Origin: an uncultured Bacilli bacterium
Lineage (GTDB): Bacteria; Bacillota_I; Bacilli_A; RF39; UBA660
Length of the DNA stretch: 41,604 nt
Reading direction: 5' to 3'
Assembly: GCA_944351765.1 (NCBI GenBank)
Contig: CALVPR010000011.1
Location: 1-41,604, forward strand
A program made the translations under genes and the position numbers. Each line of letters begins with the position of its first letter. The first letter of the stretch is position 1. The notes below the pieces were generated by a model. That model had not been told where the DNA came from and searched no databases. It worked only from the letters and a program-made list of their open reading frames with translations. Shown piece by piece: positions 35,747 through 41,604 of this stretch.

Positions 35747-37370
35747 CTAAATGATACTTTTTGCCTAAATTATTACTGGATGCTTTTAATGTTGTTCCAG
35801 TTTTAAAAATAATATCTAATTGTATTTTTTTAGGATTATCTTCATCTTTGTTAACGATTATTTTTTCTACTAAAGAATTAAATACATCACTTAAGCATAA
35901 TTCATCTTCGATTGAATGTTCTAAATTTTCTCTTATGCTATTTATTTCTTTTTCAATTAAGTATTCATCAAACTTATTATTTTTTAAATTGTCTATTTTA
36001 TCTAAATATTCATTTAACTCTAAATTTAAACTATCTACTTGTTTTTTATAATCAATATTTTCTAAGTATCCATCCATTACAAGTTCTAATAACTTATCTT
36101 TTTTATTTTTTATAACTTCACATTTAGATTCTAAAACTTTTATTTCATTATCACTATTTTTAGATAATAAATAGCTTTTACATTCTTTAATAAGACTATC
36201 AAAGATTATTTTTTTATCAAGATATAGTTTAGATATGATACTTTTAAATAATTCATCTAACTCATGTTCAAATACTCTATTATTCGTACACCCTTTTAAA
36301 CTTTCTTTTCGATAAACCTGACATTCCCATACAGGATTATTTTTTCTTTTACCAGCACTATTCCTATGATAAGTAACATTATGAACACCACAATATATTT
36401 TTCCTGAATAAGTATAACGATTATGAAATATTGTTTTATCTTCTATTTTATTTAAATAACTTTTTTGTCTTTTTCTTAATTTGATATTGGCTCTTTCCCA
36501 TAATTCTTCTGATACAATTGGAGGTACTTTATCATAATCTTTATAAACAACCCAATCATCTTTATCTAATTTCTTTTTCTTTTTAGTTCGATAATCTAAT
36601 ACTTTTGTTTTATTACCACAATAATATCCTTTGTATTTAGGATTTTCAATTATTCTAGTAATAATAGTAGTATCTAATCTTTTACCAGTTTTCGTTTTAA
36701 ACCCACATTCATATAAATACTTTGATATTTTAGATAAACCATCATTTGTATTCGCATATCTATCATAAATTATTTTAATCATTTCAGCTTCTTTTTCATT
36801 AATAACTAATTTCCCATTATCTTTTTCATAGCCATAAATATTAGAGCATCCCAATACATTACCATTATCAATACTTCTTTTCATACCAAATGATACTCTT
36901 TCTGATAATTTTCGCACCTCATCTTGGGCAACACTTGCCATAATAGTAAGTCTTAGTTCGGAATCTGGTAGTATTGTATTAATATTATCATTTAAAAAAT
37001 ATACTCCAACTCCACTAGCAAGTAATTCTTGGGTAAATTTAATACTATCTAAGGTACTTCTTGAAAACCTTGATATTTCTTTTGTTAAAATTAAATCAAA
37101 CTTACCATTTTTAGCATCACTAATCATTTTTAAGAATTCTTCTCGTTTAAAAACTCTAGTGCCACTAATACCTTCATCGATATATGAACCTGCAAATTCC
37201 CATTTAGGAATTTTATTTATATAATCATTAAAGAAAGTTATCTGATTTTTTAAAGAATTTATTTGTTCATCTTTTTCAGTAGATACACGAGCATAAAAAC
37301 AAACTCTTAAATTTAATTCTTGAAGTGGTATTCCTTTCATTATATTATTCCTAACTGTATATAGATCCAT
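35715..37370 (-). CDS. large serine recombinase (integrase of the element)
   Basis: A 551-residue site-specific recombinase that integrates and excises the element through a serine-DNA intermediate. The N-terminal resolvase domain (about 20-165) has the catalytic Ser30 in YARVSTEKDEQ, then EGISGTR and the helix with SRFSRSTLD. Next come the recombinase domain (about 185-290, NPKYKGYYCGNKT), a zinc-ribbon-like domain (Cys near SGKIYCGVHN and WECQVY, GCTNN) and a coiled coil (about 400-470). The start has AGGGAGGGAAG upstream. The last eleven or so codons and the stop lie in the penicillin-binding protein gene, so the tail of the protein depends on where the element sits. Confidence 0.93.
   Translation of the reverse strand: MDLYTVRNNIMKGIPLQELNLRVCFYARVSTEKDEQINSLKNQITFFNDYINKIPKWEFAGSYIDEGISGTRVFKREEFLKMISDAKNGKFDLILTKEISRFSRSTLDSIKFTQELLASGVGVYFLNDNINTILPDSELRLTIMASVAQDEVRKLSERVSFGMKRSIDNGNVLGCSNIYGYEKDNGKLVINEKEAEMIKIIYDRYANTNDGLSKISKYLYECGFKTKTGKRLDTTIITRIIENPKYKGYYCGNKTKVLDYRTKKKKKLDKDDWVVYKDYDKVPPIVSEELWERANIKLRKRQKSYLNKIEDKTIFHNRYTYSGKIYCGVHNVTYHRNSAGKRKNNPVWECQVYRKESLKGCTNNRVFEHELDELFKSIISKLYLDKKIIFDSLIKECKSYLLSKNSDNEIKVLESKCEVIKNKKDKLLELVMDGYLENIDYKKQVDSLNLELNEYLDKIDNLKNNKFDEYLIEKEINSIRENLEHSIEDELCLSDVFNSLVEKIIVNKDEDNPKKIQLDIIFKTGTTLKASSNNLGKKYHLEEYLTTNNSS
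35730..35750. other. attachment-site junction between element and host gene
   Basis: Host coding sequence for the penicillin-binding protein can be followed up to 35746. The next in-frame codon outward is TAG, and beyond it the sequence belongs to the recombinase gene only. The crossover is therefore at or near 35735-35746 (GAGGTACTCCTCTA on the plus strand). The exact core needs the other end or an empty site. Confidence 0.7.
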
Positions 37371-37387
37371 ATATCTTCCCTCCCTAC

Positions 37388-37516
37388 TTAAACTTTAATT
37401 AATTTATTCATAACAAAAGAGTACATTTCTTCATTTATAAATTTATTTCGTTTTAAATACTCTATTAATTTTATTTTAATTTCTATTTCAATAGATTTAT
37501 TAATTATATTTTCCAA
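37388..37516 (-). CDS. SHOCT-like small protein before the recombinase
   Basis: A 42-residue ORF 17 bases upstream of the recombinase start. The TTG at 37516 is preceded by a strong AAGGAGG eight bases away. An in-frame ATG at 37537 lies before that site and is less likely. The sequence (IKLIEYLKRNKFINEEMYSF) resembles SHOCT-type helical pairs often encoded next to serine recombinases in Firmicutes. It may help control recombination direction, but this is inference from position. Confidence 0.65.
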   Translation of the reverse strand: MENIINKSIEIEIKIKLIEYLKRNKFINEEMYSFVMNKLIKV

Positions 37517-37551
37517 TATCTTATCCTCCTTCTTCATTTTATTTAATTAAA

Positions 37552-37581
37552 TAAAAAAAAGAACTTAAGCCCTTAAGTTCT
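37552..37581 (-). terminator. strong terminator upstream of the recombinase unit
   Basis: AGAACTTAAG and CTTAAGTTCT form a perfect stem with a two-base loop, followed on the minus strand by eight T. It ends the transcript of the 37645 gene and isolates the small protein and recombinase. Confidence 0.88.
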
Positions 37582-37591
37582 ACAAAATATC

Positions 37592-37634
37592 TGAAAACCT
37601 AAGTAGCTTAAAAAAATAAGATATTAAGTTTTCA
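37592..37634. repeat. inverted repeat next to the terminator
   Basis: TGAAAACCTAA (37592-37602) and TTAAGTTTTCA (37624-37634) are near-perfect inverted copies, 21 bases apart, between the terminator and the stop at 37645. The role is unknown; a recombinase or regulator site is possible. Confidence 0.4.
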
Positions 37635-37644
37635 AATAACAAAT

Positions 37645-38064
37645 TTAATTATTTTGATAATTCATAATATTTCTAGCAATAATATAACCATCAATATTAT
37701 CTGGTAATAAATTATTTTGTTCTAAAAACAAGAATAATTCCTTTAAAAAGATAATTTTATCTTCATAAGATAACTTTTCAAAATTAGATAACACATCTTC
37801 TATACCTTTTTGATAAAAACTATAAAATGAATTGTAATTATAATTTAGATAACATTTAATATCTTTAATTAAATTATTAGAATATCCAATTAGTAATGGA
37901 TTAAATATTTCTATATTAGTATTTTCTAAATTAGTATTACATGTATTTAAACTATTTATTAAATTGTTATCCCAAGAATCTAAAACATAACATATAAATT
38001 TCATTTGATTTTTCTTTTCTAAATTATCTAAACTTTCTATTAATTTTTTAATCCTTGCATTCAT
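37645..38064 (-). CDS. unknown element protein
   Basis: A 139-residue, Asn- and Leu-rich, probably all-helical protein without signal or membrane segments. No family recognised. It has a good ribosome site (GGAGG eight bases before the ATG at 38064; another in-frame ATG at 38079 overlaps it) and ends at a strong terminator. It lies between the recombinase unit and the helix-turn-helix gene. Confidence 0.65.
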   Translation of the reverse strand: MNARIKKLIESLDNLEKKNQMKFICYVLDSWDNNLINSLNTCNTNLENTNIEIFNPLLIGYSNNLIKDIKCYLNYNYNSFYSFYQKGIEDVLSNFEKLSYEDKIIFLKELFLFLEQNNLLPDNIDGYIIARNIMNYQNN

Positions 38065-38100
38065 TTTTATTACCTCCATTTAAACTATATTTAATGGCTA

Positions 38101-38162
38101 TTTAAGAAACATTATTTTTTAGTATTAATAACTATTCAAAAGAACATATAAAGTTTCTTAAA
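38101..38162. repeat. inverted repeat in an AT-rich gap
   Basis: TTTAAGAAAC (38101-38110) and GTTTCTTAAA (38153-38162) are perfect inverted copies. The surrounding gap 38065-38319 is extremely AT-rich and has no gene. An origin or regulatory region near the helix-turn-helix gene is possible but not shown. Confidence 0.4.
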
Positions 38163-38319
38163 ACCTAAATTACATATAAATAACACTATTTTCTTGTTTA
38201 ACTATTAATCACTTAAAAAAATAATTTTTGCAAGCATTTTTTATTAATTTTTTTACTTTTTGGTTTTATCGTTTTTATCAATTATTTTTAGTTATTAATA
38301 ATTAAGTTATTTATTACAT

Positions 38320-38649
38320 CTACTTATCCGTAAATGGTAAATCTATATTGCCTAACTGGGTATGTGGATTTTCATAAACTTCATAATCATAATAAAATTT
38401 ACCTAAAGAATTTTGTTTTCTAATAAGTTTTAAATATCCATTATATTTTAATTCTTTAATAGCAGTATCTACTGCCATTTTACCTTCCTTGCATAACGAA
38501 CATAATCCTTCATTACTAAAATGCCAATTATCAGGTAAACTTAAGATAATAGAAAATAAACCTTTAGCTTTTAAAGATAAATTCTTATCTTTTAAATGAT
38601 AGTTACTCATCTTAGTATAATTAAATAGTTTTTCTTCTCTATAAAACAT
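38320..38649 (-). CDS. helix-turn-helix protein, replication-initiator N-terminal type
   Basis: A 109-residue protein. The first 95 residues match the helix-turn-helix domain common in phage and plasmid replication or DnaD-like proteins (NYHLKDKNLSLKAKGLFSIILSLPDNW, then FSNEGLCSLCKEGKMAVDTAIKELKYNGYL). Such proteins normally go on for 100-200 more residues. Here it ends soon after the winged helix (YENPHTQLGNIDLPFTDK), so it is a short regulator or a truncated initiator. The start has AAAGGAGAAAGATT. Confidence 0.8.
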   Translation of the reverse strand: MFYREEKLFNYTKMSNYHLKDKNLSLKAKGLFSIILSLPDNWHFSNEGLCSLCKEGKMAVDTAIKELKYNGYLKLIRKQNSLGKFYYDYEVYENPHTQLGNIDLPFTDK

Positions 38650-38683
38650 AATCTTTCTCCTTTCTGCTAATTAATTTAAGACA

Positions 38684-38711
38684 TAAAAAAAAGCAACTAT
38701 TTAAAGTTGCT
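38684..38711 (-). terminator. terminator of the defence operon
   Basis: AGCAACT and AGTTGCT form a stem with a six-base loop and are followed on the minus strand by eight T. It lies 50 bases after the stop of the third operon gene and separates the operon from the helix-turn-helix gene. Confidence 0.88.
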
Positions 38712-38760
38712 CAATAAGTTCAAAACACTTTTCAATTTTCAATTGTACAATCAGATATAC

Positions 38761-39468
38761 CTATTTTTTTTGAGATTCGTTTATAGAACATTTATCCAGT
38801 TCTTTTATCAACAAATCAACATAGGAACAAAATTTAATTGCATCTTCTCTTGTACATTCGAATTTTAAACCATGATGTGTTGAATTTCTATAAACACCAA
38901 TTATTCCCTTAAATAATGCAGCCCATGCTTCTTGTTCTGCTTCATCTTTGCTAAACACTAATATTGTTTGTTCTAATTTAGAGTGAATTGCTTTAGAAAC
39001 TAAATTCATCCCTATCATTTTTGTATTTGTTAAATTAGCTTTCTCTTTTATACAATTTTCAAGAACTTGTGTTGCTTGATTAAATACCCTATCATAATGA
39101 TTGTCTGCCGATATTAAATCAACACATCTTTCTTTTAAATTTGTATCAGTTAATGAATTATATAAACCATTAATTTGATTATCACTTATTTTCTTAGAAA
39201 TATATTTTTTTTCTAAATATCTTTTTAATGGTTTGATGAGCATAATAATTTCTTTTTTTAAACAACCTGTAAAACAATATGAGTAAGTAGCAATCATATT
39301 GTTTTGAATTTTGTATCTCTCAAAGAATTGGTCATTTGTTAAGACAATTATATCGTCAATAATTCTATTGTATTGTTGTATAAATAAGACATCTATTACA
39401 TCATCTTGATATTCTATTGATTCTTCTATTCCCAATAAAACTTCATACAATTCTGAAATATTATTCAT
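38761..39468 (-). CDS. Ymh-family (TIGR02391-like) protein with a HEPN-like RX4H motif
   Basis: A 235-residue soluble protein. The N-terminal half (about 1-110) is helical and unrecognised. The C-terminal half (about 112-230) resembles the Ymh/TIGR02391 family: RCVDLISADNHYDRVFNQA, KEKANLTNTKMIGMNLV, then EQEAWAALFKGIIGVYRN. The segment R194-N-S-T-H-H199 fits the RX4-6H motif of HEPN ribonucleases, proteins that cut RNA in many toxin and defence systems. It starts 17 bases after the thsB stop, with GGAGTTGG upstream, and ends before its own terminator, so it is the third gene of the Thoeris-like operon. Whether it is part of the same system, an added effector or an unrelated Abi protein is not known. 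Confidence 0.7.
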   Translation of the reverse strand: MNNISELYEVLLGIEESIEYQDDVIDVLFIQQYNRIIDDIIVLTNDQFFERYKIQNNMIATYSYCFTGCLKKEIIMLIKPLKRYLEKKYISKKISDNQINGLYNSLTDTNLKERCVDLISADNHYDRVFNQATQVLENCIKEKANLTNTKMIGMNLVSKAIHSKLEQTILVFSKDEAEQEAWAALFKGIIGVYRNSTHHGLKFECTREDAIKFCSYVDLLIKELDKCSINESQKK

Positions 39469-39485
39469 TTACCAACTCCTATATA

Positions 39486-40007
39486 TTATGAATATATTTC
39501 AACAATTCCTAATTCTTCATACACTTCATCTTTATATATATAAGCACCTGTATCTTTTTTGTGTTTATGAATATTAAATTGTGATTCCCAATTTTCTAAA
39601 GCATACTGCATTATTTTGGAATTATAAGGAATATTTATAGTTAAATAATCGCCGAGCGTATTTTTTGGATATCTATCATTATCTACTTTTTTACTTTTAT
39701 TCAAGTTTACTACTATTATAGGTAAATTTAATGACATTGCTTGTTCCATTTCCCATTTTACAAATTTAGTTAAATATTTGGTATGTTCTCCTAATAAAAT
39801 TACAAATATTTTTGTATTTAATAGTCTTTCTCTTAATTGCCTTTTAATTGATTCTTCTTTACTAGAATCATATGCAGTGTTTAAATCATGAGCATCGTAA
39901 AAATTAAAATCCGTATTATCATTTTGTTTCCATGCTTTCATTAAATTGTAATATTTTATATCTGTGTCTCCATCAAAACACACATAAGTTTTGTTTCTAT
40001 AAGCCAT
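39486..40007 (-). CDS. thsB: Thoeris ThsB-like TIR-domain protein
   Basis: A 173-residue protein with the TIR-like (DUF1863/MTH538) fold of ThsB. Beta strand A is KTYVCFDGDTDIKYYNLMK, followed by FNFYDAHDLN, RLLNTKIFVILLGEHTKYLTKFVKWE and LNLPIIVVNLNK. Glu86 in KWEMEQA sits where TIR NADases have their catalytic glutamate. ThsB senses phage infection and makes a nucleotide signal from NAD; in the type II system the product reported is a histidine-ADP-ribose conjugate. Its ATG overlaps the end of the upstream thsA-like gene by 11 bases, so the two are co-translated. A short C-terminal extension (HKHKKDTGAYIYKDEVYEE) follows the fold. Confidence 0.85.
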   Translation of the reverse strand: MAYRNKTYVCFDGDTDIKYYNLMKAWKQNDNTDFNFYDAHDLNTAYDSSKEESIKRQLRERLLNTKIFVILLGEHTKYLTKFVKWEMEQAMSLNLPIIVVNLNKSKKVDNDRYPKNTLGDYLTINIPYNSKIMQYALENWESQFNIHKHKKDTGAYIYKDEVYEELGIVEIYS

Positions 40008-40833
40008 TTTTATACATCTCCTTTATTTTATATAAATTTATTTTCTTCACTAGTTCATTTGATAATATCATTGTTATTTTTGTTGGATATTTAAATTTAA
40101 TTTTACTAATCTTAAATGTCCAAATAATAATTTCAATTAATTCTTGATCATTAATTTCATATGCATCCGTAAATCTTGTTAATGAACTACTGCCAAACAA
40201 TGTAATAGACACACATCTATTTGCATAAATTTTATCTAAATTATCCCAAAAGTTCATTAAGAATTCTAAATATTCTTTTAATGATAAAATTGCCCTATTA
40301 TCATCAGTAAACTTTGTTAATGAAGTTAATAGGTAATCATCATATTCAACAATTTCACCAAGATTATATTGTTTTTTCTTTCCTGATTTTCTATTTTGAT
40401 TAATTGAAATTATTTTTTCTTCTAGTTGTTTCTCTATTTCGTCATCAAGTTTTTTCGTTTCATTTTTCAATATATTTTGAATAAATTTACCATTTAATGA
40501 ATTTTCAGCAATTAATTTATTATCAACTTTCGTATCAAAATATTCATTAAAATTTATAACCTTTAAATCATTACTATCAAAAATATTTCCAGATTTTATT
40601 TCAAATGTTGAACCATGAATAGATAAAGTAATATTTTTTATAGTATTCATTGTTATTAACGTATAACAATAGTAAATAATTGTTAATCCTAACCAAGTTA
40701 ATAATACGCTTATTTTATTATTACATATAAATTCACTATCAAATAAGGCAATTAAACTCAAAAAGCTACCAACCAGCATAAAGAAAGAACCAATTTTTTT
40801 TAATAATATTTTATCATAAAATTTTATTTTCAA
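39997..40833 (-). CDS. thsA: Thoeris type II ThsA-like effector: two membrane helices plus macro domain
   Basis: A 278-residue protein. Two hydrophobic helices (about 15-33 and 41-63) are followed by a macro-type domain with GNIFDSNDLKVINFNEYFDT (about 82-101), AENSLNGKFI, the KKQYNLGEIVEYDDYLL block and SITLFGSSSLTRF. This matches the ThsA macro domain of type II Thoeris, in which the TIR-made signal binds the macro domain and the protein disrupts the membrane, stopping phage growth. The TTG at 40833 is preferred as start, with GGGAAGTGA six bases upstream. The GTG at 40848 would lie almost at the transcript start. It is the first gene of the three-gene operon. Confidence 0.82.
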   Translation of the reverse strand: MKIKFYDKILLKKIGSFFMLVGSFLSLIALFDSEFICNNKISVLLTWLGLTIIYYCYTLITMNTIKNITLSIHGSTFEIKSGNIFDSNDLKVINFNEYFDTKVDNKLIAENSLNGKFIQNILKNETKKLDDEIEKQLEEKIISINQNRKSGKKKQYNLGEIVEYDDYLLTSLTKFTDDNRAILSLKEYLEFLMNFWDNLDKIYANRCVSITLFGSSSLTRFTDAYEINDQELIEIIIWTFKISKIKFKYPTKITMILSNELVKKINLYKIKEMYKNGL

Positions 40834-40858
40834 GCTATCACTTCCCACTTCATACGTT

Positions 40859-40867
40859 ATTATAACA
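40859..40867 (-). promoter_or_regulatory. extended -10 promoter of the Thoeris-like operon
   Basis: TGTTATAAT on the minus strand, 26 bases before the TTG start of thsA. No convincing -35 box is seen. The gap 40868-41088 shows no gene. Confidence 0.5.
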
Positions 40868-41088
40868 TTAAATTACTATAATTCGGCATTTAGTTTACAC
40901 AAAACATTAAAATTCGACTTATTTTTGACTAAATATTGGTTTATATTTTGTTTATTTTAAATAATTTTAATTATTGTAATAATCCTATTAATACATTTTT
41001 ATCATATTTTGATTATTATTATATTCAATTTTTTACCTATATTCCAATAAACATAAATAATATAGCTATTAATTTATTGAACTAAATT

Positions 41089-41154
41089 TTATCTTGTATT
41101 ATTATCTAATTCATCAATCTCTTTAATCGTTTTATCATTTACTTTTTCTAACAT
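41089..41154 (-). CDS. 21-residue ORF with a strong ribosome site, upstream of the defence operon
   Basis: MLEKVNDKTIKEIDELDNN and two more residues, preceded by a near-perfect AAAAGGAGGATATA. The ribosome site is among the strongest in the window, yet the frame is very short and charged. It could be a real micropeptide, a leader peptide, or the remaining start of a longer gene cut by deletion. It lies about 255 bases before thsA on the same strand. Confidence 0.4.
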   Translation of the reverse strand: MLEKVNDKTIKEIDELDNNTR

Positions 41155-41519
41155 TATATCCTCCTTTTGAATTCTTTAGACCCTTTTGAAGAATTACTCT
41201 AATGACAGTATAACTGCATATTTTGGATGGAATAAACCTAATTATATTCTCATACGAATCATTGAATTACATAATCACTAACTTTAAAATTTGTATGTAT
41301 ATACTCATTTTTTTAGCAAAAAATATATTCATAACAATTCAATACTATAAATTATAAACTTGTTATTAATTATTATTTTATCATTTATTTATGCTTCTGT
41401 TTTCATATTATAATTAGCTTTTTTATCTAGTATTGATTTAAATAATGATGCACTTTTAGGGTATTTTTAGTTTTTTTATATCAGAAATAGATACTTTTTC
41501 GAATGGGCATAAGAAGAAT

Positions 41520-41570
41520 GACACCACAATATAATTAATTGCTTATAATATATAGCAAATTAATGGTGTC
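41520..41570. repeat. large imperfect hairpin at the right edge
   Basis: GACACCA (41520-41526) and TGGTGTC (41564-41570) enclose a second inverted pair, ATTAATTGC and GCAAATTAAT. A further small palindrome, TTTTGCA/TGCAAAA, follows near 41578-41595. In the rest of 41155-41604 no gene is recognised. The pattern could be an old transposon end, a terminator or part of an element boundary. Confidence 0.45.
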
Positions 41571-41604
41571 TTACTATTTTTGCACTTGCAAAAATGATGC
41601 GCAT

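Larger units (their letters stand above)
35735..41604. mobile_element. integrative element carrying a defence operon, right end outside the window
   Basis: From the junction in the penicillin-binding protein gene to the window end, nothing resembles the chromosomal neighbourhood. The stretch holds a large serine recombinase, a SHOCT-like small protein, a helix-turn-helix protein, unknown genes and an anti-phage-like operon, all on one strand. The missing 5' half of the host gene shows the element is at least 5.9 kb. No conjugation, capsid or relaxase gene is visible in this part, so the type (integrative element, phage satellite or prophage remnant) is open. Confidence 0.8.

Noticed and set aside
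39997-40848. The membrane macro-domain protein as a generic CBASS or SAVED effector
   Set aside because: There is no cyclase or SAVED domain nearby, and the partner overlapping it is a TIR-like protein, which fits Thoeris.
37370-41604. CRISPR array or tRNA gene inside the element
   Set aside because: No regularly spaced direct repeats and no cloverleaf with a T-loop were seen; the repeats present are isolated inverted pairs.

Overview
The window looks like a piece of an AT-rich, anaerobic, Gram-positive (Bacillota) genome, probably an uncultured gut lineage near the Bacilli/Mollicutes boundary. The support is: very low GC, anaerobic class III ribonucleotide reductase, the hrcA-grpE-dnaK-dnaJ heat-shock operon with a CIRCE operator, a glmS ribozyme, SpoVD/MraY/FtsW cell-wall genes, a sortase locus, and Shine-Dalgarno sites before nearly every gene. 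TGA is used as a stop (for example at the end of rsmE), so the code is standard. No tRNA or rRNA gene was seen. All function calls are from reading the sequence; nothing was searched.

Layout. 1-3.5 kb: nrdD, a separate 59-residue glycyl-radical polypeptide, and nrdG. 3.5-7 kb: a large membrane protein and a surface protein whose 3' end has a 102-bp GC-rich block that looks like the variable region of a diversity-generating retroelement (DGR). 7-11.6 kb: glmS with its ribozyme, flanked by two AAA_14/DUF4143 ATPases. 11.6-21.3 kb: a long minus-strand run hrcA-grpE-small membrane protein-dnaK-tldD-tldE-dnaJ-rsmE-membrane protein-cinA/pncC. 21.3-24.8 kb: an unknown plus-strand gene and a surface operon (thioester adhesin, sortase, membrane protein). 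24.8-26.2 kb: a complete ISAs1-type IS with 9-bp target duplication. 26.2-31 kb: a tRNA wobble-uridine modification pair (a TrmR-TrhP1-like fusion plus a TrhP2-like U32 protein), gmk, a short GH13 enzyme and a PrdX-like tRNA deacylase. 31.2-32.6 kb: an unknown pentapeptide-like gene broken by one frame at an A8 tract. 32.6-35.7 kb: ftsW/spoVE, mraY and the 3' end of a spoVD/ftsI-type penicillin-binding protein.

35.7 kb to the end is a mobile element that has split this penicillin-binding protein gene. At the junction lies a large serine recombinase whose last codons and stop codon lie in the host gene. The element also has a SHOCT-like small protein, an unknown gene, a helix-turn-helix protein, and a three-gene operon with its own terminator. 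That operon has the architecture of a type II Thoeris anti-phage system (membrane-anchored macro-domain ThsA and TIR-like ThsB) plus a third gene with a Ymh/HEPN-like domain. The 5' half of the penicillin-binding protein is not in the window, so the element runs past its right end.

Most interesting points: the element-borne Thoeris operon with a HEPN-like third gene; the interruption of a cell-wall or sporulation gene by an element that could excise; and the DGR-like variable region with no reverse transcriptase nearby. Smaller points are the split NrdD, the methyltransferase-U32 fusion, a degenerate second CIRCE, and the A8 frame break.
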